From the NCBI GenBank assembly GCA_009786775.1, contig WQRL01000172.1, positions 1 to 5,059 on the forward strand: DNA of 5,059 nt. Direction: 5' to 3'. The first letter of the stretch is position 1, and every line of letters starts with the position of its first letter. The stretch comes from Oscillospiraceae bacterium (GTDB lineage: Bacteria > Bacillota > Clostridia > Oscillospirales > Oscillospiraceae). Both the position numbers and the translations under genes were made by a program. Below the pieces are notes generated by a model. The model did not search any database, had not been told where the DNA came from, and saw nothing but the letters and a program-made list of their open reading frames with translations. Of the stretch, positions 1-5,059 are shown piece by piece.

Positions 1-75
1 ATCCATAACGGTCAAAATGCCGTGAGGATTGCCGCGCCGCCTTTGGCGGGCGCAATTATGGACGCCCGCAGATAG
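1..75 (+). CDS. Possible 3' end of a convergent gene (24 codons, partial)
   Basis: The first plus-strand frame is open from the window edge for 24 codons and ends at a TAG at 73-75. The translated tail is rich in Ala, Pro, Gly and Ile and ends with Asp-Ala-Arg-Arg. The other two plus frames close early (TAA at 4-6 in one, TGA at 22-24 in another). The stretch is too short to identify a family or to exclude chance. If real, it is a gene converging on mtaB, with the two stop codons about 23 bp apart. The GC-rich hairpin at 46-69 would then lie inside this coding end. Confidence 0.2.
   Translation: MHNGQNAVRIAAPPLAGAIMDARR
46..69. other. GC-rich hairpin downstream of mtaB
   Basis: GCGGGCG at 46-52 and CGCCCGC at 63-69 form a perfect 7-bp inverted repeat with a 10-nt loop. 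A competing small hairpin, CCGCC (37-41) with GGCGG (45-49), shares its left arm. The position 30-50 nt past the mtaB stop would suit a transcription end. However, no run of U follows the stem in the mtaB direction, so an intrinsic terminator is not well supported. Confidence 0.3.
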
Positions 76-98
76 GCCAACTGCTTAATTTGTTTTAA

Positions 99-1484
99 TT
101 ATACGGAGAGTCCGTACTCTTCGGGAATGAATTTACCTGGGTCAACTTCGTCCATCATTTCAGCGATGAATTCATCTTCGTTTTCTGGAATATCATCAAG
201 CTGGCTGCGGAGCATGTCTATGTATTTTACTTCCCGCTCATCAATGACGAGTTCTTTTTTCTTGACGGCATTGTTGAGGATTTCTAAAGTGAGCCTCGCG
301 GTGTTTACTGTCCTTGAGAAAGCGTCGGAGGTTTTGATGACCTCTTCTGCCACCTTAAATGCGACATCAGGGCGCAGAACATATGCCTGCGGGTCTGTGA
401 AGCAGTCAGATTCAACGAGAAGGTCGCGCATAAGAAGGCCGTGGCCTTTTTCGGTGGCCTTGTTCATCAGGCGGCAGTCATATGCGAGCTGCTCCATAGA
501 AACTTCTGTGGCGAAGCCCGATAGAAGTTTTACCTGTTGAACGGATTCATTACTCCAAAGGTCTGTGCAAGCAGCTGCAATGTTGCCGATTGGGGAGAAG
601 TGGGCGCAGGCTGCGCTCTTGCCTTCCATGGAAATCGGTGTGCCTGTGATGGCCTTGAGGTAGAGGTTTTCGTAAGCGCAGTCCTTGCTTGGGCCTACAG
701 CGCCATACTCAAGGGCTACCAAAGCTCTGGGGGTGACCATTGTGCGCATTACTGCTGCGAAAACTTTGGGGATATATTTTCTCTCTGCTAAAACCATGGC
801 GGTGTTTGCAAATCCGCATGCTGAATCGCCGCCGGAGATAACTTTGTTTGCGCGGGCGATGTTGGAAATGTGCTGCCATAGGAAGGCCATGTCCCTGGCG
901 CCCAGGACGCCGAGGGCGAAGACAGAGGTCTTGAGATCGACGTTTATAATAGCCTCGTCATTGATTTCTTTGCCGCCTGTAGACTCAATGGAGAGGATGT
1001 CGGCGCCGTCTTTGGCAGTTGTGTCAAAGACTTCAAGCATGTTGTTGAAGTAGCGGCCGCTGCGCATAATAGGCGGGCGGTTGAACTCGCGGACGTCATT
1101 TGGGGTCATGCGCATGACGCTCTTGAGGCCGTGCTTTGTTTCAAACTCGCGCATTGTGTCGCGCAGGATGCGGTGAACTTGGACACCCCATGTAGGGTTG
1201 TATGTAAATTCGGGAAGGGTTTCGTATTCGACCACAACGCCCGGAGCGTTTAACTCGTGAGCTTTGGTAAGTACGCCTGAGATGATTTCGTGATAAGTTT
1301 CGAGAACATCCATAAGGGTTTCATTTGTTACTTGCATATTCGGAAGTGTAAAGTTAATTTCCGGATAAACGGTGCCGCCGCCAATTACCATTCCGTTTTT
1401 GCAAACAACGGGGTTTGGCGCCTTGCCGTAGACAAACTCGTCAACTGACTTATATGCGAGTGATGTAAATTGTTTTGGTGTCAT
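99..1484 (-). CDS. mtaB: Methanol:corrinoid protein co-methyltransferase (MtaB)
   Basis: MtaB is a zinc TIM-barrel enzyme of the cytoplasm. It activates methanol and passes its methyl group to the cob(I)alamin of the corrinoid protein MtaC; MtaA or a methyltetrahydrofolate methyltransferase then moves it onward. The product here is 461 aa, close to the family's usual length of about 460. The N-terminus (MTPKQFTSLAYKSVDEFVYG) has the typical MtaB opening. Counted from this start, the three zinc ligands known from Methanosarcina barkeri MtaB appear to be present: Glu167 in SIESTGG, Cys223 in GDSACGF and Cys269 in GPSKDCAYE. The conserved EGKSAACAHFSP segment follows. I chose the start at 1484 because AGGAGG lies at 1494-1499, with good spacing. 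An in-frame Met 20 codons upstream (1544) lies upstream of the predicted transcription start. No mtaC or mtaA is visible; they could lie beyond position 1 or elsewhere. Function is confident; the physiological partner is unknown. Confidence 0.93.
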   Translation of the reverse strand: MTPKQFTSLAYKSVDEFVYGKAPNPVVCKNGMVIGGGTVYPEINFTLPNMQVTNETLMDVLETYHEIISGVLTKAHELNAPGVVVEYETLPEFTYNPTWGVQVHRILRDTMREFETKHGLKSVMRMTPNDVREFNRPPIMRSGRYFNNMLEVFDTTAKDGADILSIESTGGKEINDEAIINVDLKTSVFALGVLGARDMAFLWQHISNIARANKVISGGDSACGFANTAMVLAERKYIPKVFAAVMRTMVTPRALVALEYGAVGPSKDCAYENLYLKAITGTPISMEGKSAACAHFSPIGNIAAACTDLWSNESVQQVKLLSGFATEVSMEQLAYDCRLMNKATEKGHGLLMRDLLVESDCFTDPQAYVLRPDVAFKVAEEVIKTSDAFSRTVNTARLTLEILNNAVKKKELVIDEREVKYIDMLRSQLDDIPENEDEFIAEMMDEVDPGKFIPEEYGLSV

Positions 1485-1493
1485 AAAGTATTT

Positions 1494-1499
1494 CCTCCT
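1494..1499 (-). promoter_or_regulatory. Ribosome-binding site of mtaB
   Basis: Read on the minus strand this is AGGAGG, followed by AAATACTTT and the ATG at 1484. The full match to the anti-Shine-Dalgarno sequence with 9-nt spacing decides the start in favour of the 461-residue product over the longer open frame. Confidence 0.85.
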
Positions 1500-1535
1500 A
1501 GTGTAATGGTTAACATAACTTCTAAAGCCGGTATA

Positions 1536-1563
1536 ATTATACACTCGCTTTCTACATAGTCAA
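1536..1563 (-). promoter_or_regulatory. Predicted sigma-70/sigma-A promoter of mtaB
   Basis: On the minus strand, TTGACT (1558-1563, five of six consensus bases) is followed by a 16-nt spacer and a perfect TATAAT (1536-1541). Transcription would begin near 1529, giving a leader of about 45 nt. That is too short for a cobalamin or other large riboswitch. The -10 box sits inside the 12-bp palindrome GTATAATTATAC (1531-1542). Confidence 0.75.
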
Positions 1564-1623
1564 TGAAAAAAACACCTGTAGTTTATAACTTTTTTATTAT
1601 GAACATACTCAATTAATGAATGT

Positions 1624-1653
1624 TTGACAAAGCGCAAGTTTTTATAGTTTTAT
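1624..1653 (+). promoter_or_regulatory. Possible upstream promoter for hisH-hisF
   Basis: A perfect -35 hexamer TTGACA lies at 1624-1629. The best -10 at usable spacing is TTTTAT (1648-1653, four of six, 18-nt spacer), so the match is uneven. Transcription from here would give a leader of about 135 nt. It may act alongside the better-balanced promoter at 1705-1733, or be a chance match in AT-rich DNA. Confidence 0.3.
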
Positions 1654-1667
1654 GTTACAACTTTATC

Positions 1668-1736
1668 GTAAAATATGACAATTGGAAGACGTGAAAAAAC
1701 ATAATTGATTTATCATAGCCGCTGATGTAAAATATG
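1668..1736 (+). repeat. Direct repeat of a 10-mer in the divergent promoter region
   Basis: GTAAAATATG occurs at 1668-1677 and again at 1727-1736, 59 bp apart start to start. A shorter GTAAAAT occurs at 1744-1750. The second full copy contains the predicted -10 box of the hisH promoter. This could be a repeated operator or simply AT-rich coincidence. Confidence 0.35.
1705..1733 (+). promoter_or_regulatory. Predicted sigma-70/sigma-A promoter of hisH-hisF
   Basis: TTGATT (1705-1710, four of six) and TAAAAT (1728-1733, five of six) are separated by an exact 17-nt spacer. Transcription would start near 1740, leaving a leader of about 55 nt before the GTG at 1795. No riboswitch or T-box would fit in that length. 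Confidence 0.55.
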
Positions 1737-1794
1737 GCGGAGCGTAAAATTAAATCACCCAGACGGAAAAGTTTGGAGAAATGAGATAGGCTAA

Positions 1795-2394
1795 GTGATT
1801 GCAATAATAGATTACAAAGCAGGAAATGCCCCCAGCGTGCTGCACGCCATAAAACATTTGGGGCATAGTGCCGTGCTTGCCAAAAGTGCCGCTGACTTGA
1901 CCGCTGCGAGTCATATAATCCTGCCGGGTGTAGGCAGTGCGAAGGCGACGATGGTTTCCCTTGAAGAAATGGGCATTCAAGGCGCATTAGAAGATGCGGT
2001 GCTGCAAAGAAAAGTGCCGTTTCTGGGGATTTGCGTCGGAATGCAGGTGCTCTTTGAGCATAGCGAAGAAGAGGATGCCACCTGTCTTGGGTGGCTGGGC
2101 GGCAAGGTCGTGCGCTACGACTGTGCCCAGGTCAGGGTGCCACAGATGGGCTGGAATGAGGTCAGGTTTGTAAAAGACAGCAGATGCAAGGCTTCTGACG
2201 GACATTTTTACTTTGTAAACTCATACTATGCAAAGCCCGCAGATGAGTCTGATACATGGGGGGTTACGGACTATAACGGCTCATTTACCTCTGCTGTAAA
2301 CAGGGGCAATATATACGGCACACAGTTTCATGTAGAAAAAAGTGCTAAAGCAGGCCTTGCGCTGCTGGATGCTTTTTTGCTGGAGGACCGGTAA
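1795..2394 (+). CDS. hisH: HisH-like glutamine amidotransferase subunit
   Basis: HisH is the glutaminase half of imidazole-glycerol-phosphate synthase: it hydrolyses glutamine and channels ammonia to HisF. The 199-aa length and class I amidotransferase fold match the family. Visible are the N-terminal MIAIIDYKAGN, the oxyanion loop PGVG (44-47), the nucleophile Cys80 in GICVGMQ, and the His179/Glu181 pair in QFHVEKS. The triad is intact, so glutaminase activity is expected. Oddities are HVE instead of the usual HPE, FVN142 where FVH is usual, PQMGWN (from 116) instead of PHMGWN, and DYK in place of DYG near the N-terminus. The start is GTG, directly after an in-frame TAA at 1792-1794, so no earlier start is possible; the RBS is weak. 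It overlaps hisF by one base. The symbol reflects family membership; a role in histidine synthesis is uncertain because the partner HisF is abnormal. Confidence 0.85.
   Translation: MIAIIDYKAGNAPSVLHAIKHLGHSAVLAKSAADLTAASHIILPGVGSAKATMVSLEEMGIQGALEDAVLQRKVPFLGICVGMQVLFEHSEEEDATCLGWLGGKVVRYDCAQVRVPQMGWNEVRFVKDSRCKASDGHFYFVNSYYAKPADESDTWGVTDYNGSFTSAVNRGNIYGTQFHVEKSAKAGLALLDAFLLEDR
2382..2386 (+). promoter_or_regulatory. Ribosome-binding site of hisF within hisH
   Basis: GGAGG lies inside the last codons of hisH, 7 nt before the hisF ATG at 2394. Together with the TAATG stop/start overlap this indicates translational coupling and a near-equal supply of the two subunits. Confidence 0.75.
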
Positions 2395-3179
2395 TGCTTA
2401 CAAAAAGATTAATCGCATGTTTTGACATAGTTGGGGGCATGGTGACCAAAGCCGTGCAATTTCAGGATAATATCCATGTGGCACCCGCGGCGGAGCTGGC
2501 TGAGAAGATGTATACAGAGCAAATTGACGAACTGATTTTTTACGATATAATGGCCAGTGCCGAGAGGCGCAACATTGATATTGAAACGGTGAAAAAGGTT
2601 GCGTCTTGCGTTTTTATCCCCTTTACAGTGGGCGGGGGGATAAAAGATCTCGGCGGTATGTACGAAGCTCTCAAGGCAGGTGCTGAGAAAATAAGTATTG
2701 ACTCCATGGCTGTGAGAAACCCTCAGATAATAACCGACGGCGCAAAGGCTTTCGGTTCACAGTGCATTGTGCTGTCCACACAAGTCAAAAAAGCCGGGCA
2801 TATGCCCAGCGGGTTTGAGGTATATATCGACGGGGCTAGAACAGCCACGGGTTTAGACGCTATAGAATGGGTAAAGCGGGGTCAGGAGCTGGGAGCCGGG
2901 GAAGTCTGCATCAATAGTATTGATAATGATGGAATGCTGTCCGGCTATGATCTGGAAATTATGAAAAAAGCCGAGGAAGTTCTCACAGTCCCTCTCATAG
3001 CCTCGGGCGGGGCGGGAAGGCCTGAACATCTTTTAGACCTCTTCACGCAGACGGGGGCGGGGGCGGCTATAATAAGCAGTATGCTCTATTCGCCAAGGCT
3101 TGAAAAAAACTACAAGGTGAGCGGGCTTAAAGAATATCTAGCGGGAGAAGGCGTGCCTGTCAGGCCGTTTATCAGCTAG
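2394..3179 (+). CDS. hisF: HisF-like cyclase subunit with Asp130 replaced by Gln
   Basis: HisF is the TIM-barrel half of imidazole-glycerol-phosphate synthase. It uses ammonia from HisH to convert PRFAR to imidazole-glycerol phosphate and AICAR. The 261-aa product is slightly longer than usual (about 253) and collinear over its first 130 residues. Conserved features include KRLIACFD with catalytic Asp11, Lys19, DIMAS (51-55), FTVGGGI (77-83), FGSQCIV (120-126), SIDNDG (175-180) and IASGGAG (202-208). The second essential acid, Asp130 in Thermotoga HisF, is Gln130 here (codon CAA at 2781-2783, in STQVKK where AIDAK is usual). Other changes are Asp103 for the phosphate-site Asn, Asn174 for Thr171, Met181 for Thr178, and loss of the RDxGDP loop near residues 27-32. 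The frame is uninterrupted, so this is not obvious decay. It differs from WbuZ-type HisF2, which by recollection lacks Asp11 instead. It may be a paralogue with a changed reaction; the symbol indicates family only. Confidence 0.85.
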   Translation: MLTKRLIACFDIVGGMVTKAVQFQDNIHVAPAAELAEKMYTEQIDELIFYDIMASAERRNIDIETVKKVASCVFIPFTVGGGIKDLGGMYEALKAGAEKISIDSMAVRNPQIITDGAKAFGSQCIVLSTQVKKAGHMPSGFEVYIDGARTATGLDAIEWVKRGQELGAGEVCINSIDNDGMLSGYDLEIMKKAEEVLTVPLIASGGAGRPEHLLDLFTQTGAGAAIISSMLYSPRLEKNYKVSGLKEYLAGEGVPVRPFIS

Positions 3180-3193
3180 AGCGCAAAGTCCCT

Positions 3194-3285
3194 GGCCTTC
3201 GGCAGAATATGGGTGTTTAAGGCCTCTGGCCATAACCCATGGCCAAACTAATGACCACAACCCGTGACCAGAGCCATGACCACAA
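3194..3285 (+). repeat. Degenerate 25-bp tandem repeat with hairpins between hisF and purL
   Basis: Copies begin at 3227, 3252 and 3277. The first 19 bases of copies one and two agree at 15 positions, and copy three shares nine bases (TGACCACAA) before diverging. Copy one is a perfect hairpin, TGGCCAT (3227-3233) with ATGGCCA (3239-3245) and loop AACCC. GGCCTT (3194-3199) pairs with AAGGCC (3219-3224), and CTCTGG (3224-3229) could pair with CCAGAG (3268-3273) as an alternative fold. No U-run follows closely enough to make a convincing terminator. The role is unknown; a leader structure affecting purL or processing of a hisHF-purL transcript is possible. Confidence 0.5.
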
Positions 3286-3298
3286 TTTTTGGAATATT

Positions 3299-3303
3299 AG
3301 GAG
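3299..3303 (+). promoter_or_regulatory. Ribosome-binding site of purL
   Basis: AGGAG lies 6 nt before the ATG at 3310. A second in-frame ATG at 3316 would be 12 nt away, so 3310 is preferred. Confidence 0.75.
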
Positions 3304-3309
3304 ATAAAC

Positions 3310-5059
3310 ATGTCTATGCAAGTCTACCGCTGTTATGTTGAAAAAAAACCGGGATTTGACGTGCCTACGCAGGCCGTTAGAAATGAGCTGTCCGAAGCGT
3401 TAAAATTGCCTCACATAACTGTGAGGATTTTTAACCGTTATGACATTGAGGGGGTGCCGGGTGATAAGTGGCAGTATGTCATGAATACTGTGCTCAGCGA
3501 GCCTGTGAGTGACATAGTTTCTGAGGAGCTCCCGGAATTTCCGGAAGATACACGCCTGCTGTATGTGCAGCCGCTCCCAGGGCAATTTGATATGCGGGCG
3601 GATTCCTGTGAGCAATGTGTACAGATGCTTTTAGGCGGCGTGCGCCCTGTGGTAAAGTCGGCAAAGATATATGCTGTTCGGGGGGCGGATGAGGCTGAGT
3701 TTGAGCGCATCAAGGCCTATCTCATCAACCCTCTTGAAAATATGGAGGCCTCGGCGGATAAGCCGGAAACCCTGAGTAAGGGCGGCGGGAGCGCTCCTGA
3801 AGCTGTGCCGGTTATCACAGGCATGAGGGCGATGGACGGGAAGGCCTTAGAAGATTTGCACTCGGAGCTTGAAATGGCAATGTCTAAGGAGGATCTCAAG
3901 CTAATCCAGAAATATTTTACTGAAGAAAAACGTGATCCAACACTCTCAGAACTGCGGGTACTGGACACATATTGGTCCGACCATTGCAGGCATACCACAT
4001 TTAATACAATAATTGACAAGGTGAACATTGAGGACGGGCGTGTCAAAAAGGCATATGACCTATTCCTTGGCGCAAACGGCGGCAAGCCGACAACTTTGAT
4101 GAACATAGCCACAGTTGCCACCAGATACCTCATGGGGCAGGGTAAACTTCCAAATGTTGACGTCTCCGAAGAAAATAACGCCTGCACAGTTCATGTCAAG
4201 GTGGATTTTGAGGATGGCAGGCAAGAAGACTGGCTGTTGTTCTTCAAAAATGAAACACATAACCACCCTACAGAAATTGAGCCATTCGGCGGTGCATCCA
4301 CATGTATTGGCGGTGCAATACGCGATCCGCTCTCAGGTCGTTCTTATGTTTATCAGGCGATGCGCATTACGGGTTCTGCTGACCCTAGAATGTCGGCAGA
4401 AGATGCGCTTCCCGGAAAGCTCCCCCAGCGCAAGATTACAGTGACTGCGGCACAAGGGTATAGCTCCTATGGCAATCAAATCGGGCTCGCCACGGGCTTT
4501 GTAAAAGAGCTTTATCACGAGGGCTATGTGGCCAAAAGGCTGGAGGTCGGTGCTGTAGTAGGAGCAGCCCCCAAATCCAATGTGCGCAGAGAACGCCCAG
4601 CTCCCGGGGATGTGGTAGTGCTCCTTGGAGGGCGTACAGGCCGCGACGGAGTTGGAGGGGCGACAGGTTCATCCAAGACACATAACACCGAAACAGTAAG
4701 TGAGAGCGCATCCGAGGTTCAGAAAGGAAACGCTCCCGAAGAGCGCAAAATCCAGCGCCTTTTCCGAGACCCCAATGTAACAAAATTAATTAAGAAATGC
4801 AATGATTTCGGCGCAGGGGGCATAAGCGTGGCAGTCGGCGAGCTGGCCGATGGCATGGAAATCAATCTCGATGTGGTGCCTGTAAAGTACGATGGCCTAA
4901 ACGGCACAGAACTTGCCATATCAGAATCCCAGGAACGGATGGCGGTGGTCGTTGCTAGGGATGATCAGCCGGCACTGTTTGCACATGCCGAAGCTGAAAA
5001 TATACAAGCCACTGTGATAGCGGAAATCACCGAGCAGCCACGCCTAGTGATGAACTGGC
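3310..5059 (+). CDS. purL: Phosphoribosylformylglycinamidine synthase, long form (5' part)
   Basis: PurL makes FGAM from FGAR, ATP and glutamine, the fourth step of purine synthesis. The window holds the first 583 codons with no stop, so the gene continues past the edge; long-form PurL is roughly 1,200-1,300 aa. The N-terminal PurS-like domain covers about residues 1-140. A variable, acidic linker follows (about 141-175), then the helical linker domain and the start of the first AIRS-like catalytic half with YWSDHCRHTTF (221-231). NETHNHPTEIEPFGGAS (314-330), IGGAIRDPLSGRSYVYQAMR (333-352) and GGRTGRDGVGGATGSS (440-455) are the conserved ATP and substrate segments. NDFGAGGIS (498-506) and ELAISESQERM (534-544) follow. 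The second half and the C-terminal glutaminase domain are outside the window. This single-chain form suits Clostridia, unlike the separate PurS/PurQ/PurL of Bacilli. It lies 130 bp after hisF on the same strand and may be co-transcribed. No purine riboswitch is seen. Confidence 0.95.
   Translation, partial: MSMQVYRCYVEKKPGFDVPTQAVRNELSEALKLPHITVRIFNRYDIEGVPGDKWQYVMNTVLSEPVSDIVSEELPEFPEDTRLLYVQPLPGQFDMRADSCEQCVQMLLGGVRPVVKSAKIYAVRGADEAEFERIKAYLINPLENMEASADKPETLSKGGGSAPEAVPVITGMRAMDGKALEDLHSELEMAMSKEDLKLIQKYFTEEKRDPTLSELRVLDTYWSDHCRHTTFNTIIDKVNIEDGRVKKAYDLFLGANGGKPTTLMNIATVATRYLMGQGKLPNVDVSEENNACTVHVKVDFEDGRQEDWLLFFKNETHNHPTEIEPFGGASTCIGGAIRDPLSGRSYVYQAMRITGSADPRMSAEDALPGKLPQRKITVTAAQGYSSYGNQIGLATGFVKELYHEGYVAKRLEVGAVVGAAPKSNVRRERPAPGDVVVLLGGRTGRDGVGGATGSSKTHNTETVSESASEVQKGNAPEERKIQRLFRDPNVTKLIKKCNDFGAGGISVAVGELADGMEINLDVVPVKYDGLNGTELAISESQERMAVVVARDDQPALFAHAEAENIQATVIAEITEQPRLVMNW

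Noticed and set aside
102..116. TACGGA/TCCGTA hairpin as the mtaB terminator
   Set aside because: It lies inside the last mtaB codons, and the minus-strand sequence after it is A-rich rather than U-rich.
127..1053. Plus-strand open frames opposite mtaB
   Set aside because: Serine/arginine-rich translations with no family features, antisense to a clear MtaB coding sequence.
1485..1530. Cobalamin riboswitch upstream of mtaB
   Set aside because: The predicted leader is only about 45 nt and has no B12-box-like sequence.
1485..1544. Upstream 20-codon extension of mtaB starting at the Met at 1544
   Set aside because: It covers the predicted -10 box, lies upstream of the expected transcript start, has no RBS, and would add residues not typical of MtaB. 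The Met at 1484 has AGGAGG.
1655..2205. Minus-strand open frames over the promoter region and hisH
   Set aside because: No recognisable domains. They overlap promoter elements and the well-supported hisH.
2394..3179. WbuZ/HisF2-type sugar-amidation protein of O-antigen clusters
   Set aside because: No WbpG/WbuX-like amidotransferase or sugar genes are nearby. Asp11 is present here, whereas that family, as I recall it, alters Asp11 and keeps Asp130.
3180..3309. Purine riboswitch or intrinsic terminator before purL
   Set aside because: I could not find a purine aptamer core, and no stem is followed directly by a U-run. The single TTTTT at 3286-3290 is not adjacent to a strong stem.
3400..4919. 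Open frames in other frames over purL, on both strands
   Set aside because: They overlap the highly conserved PurL coding frame and show no domain of their own.

Overview
The window looks like bacterial chromosome, most likely an anaerobic Clostridia-type Firmicute. Three observations point that way. The genes have AGGAGG-type ribosome-binding sites. The intergenic region holds recognisable sigma-70/sigma-A promoters. The last gene matches the long single-chain PurL typical of Clostridia, and the first encodes a methanol:corrinoid methyltransferase, a function found in methanogens and acetogenic Clostridia. The organism assignment is inference; no rRNA or other marker is present.

Layout. Positions 1-98 are a short GC-rich stretch downstream of mtaB. 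It may hold the last 24 codons of a convergent gene and contains a hairpin. Positions 99-1484 (minus strand) encode MtaB, complete, with a strong RBS and a near-consensus promoter. Positions 1485-1794 are a roughly 310-bp AT-rich divergent promoter region. Reading rightwards on the plus strand are a HisH-like glutamine amidotransferase (1795-2394), a HisF-like cyclase (2394-3179, overlapping hisH by one base), a 130-bp gap with a degenerate 25-bp tandem repeat, and the first 583 codons of purL (3310 to the window edge).

How the genes could work together. MtaB moves the methyl group of methanol to a corrinoid protein; its partners mtaC and mtaA are not in the window. HisH and HisF normally form imidazole-glycerol-phosphate synthase, which makes a histidine precursor and releases AICAR, a purine intermediate. 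PurL makes FGAM earlier in the purine pathway, so hisHF plus purL has a purine-related logic.

The most notable feature is the HisH/HisF pair. HisF keeps catalytic Asp11, but the position of the second essential aspartate (Asp130) is Gln. Several phosphate- and substrate-site residues are also changed. HisH keeps its Cys-His-Glu glutaminase triad but has substitutions around it. No other his genes are present. The pair may therefore be an orphan HisHF paralogue with an altered reaction rather than the housekeeping histidine enzyme; this is a hypothesis from residue inspection only.
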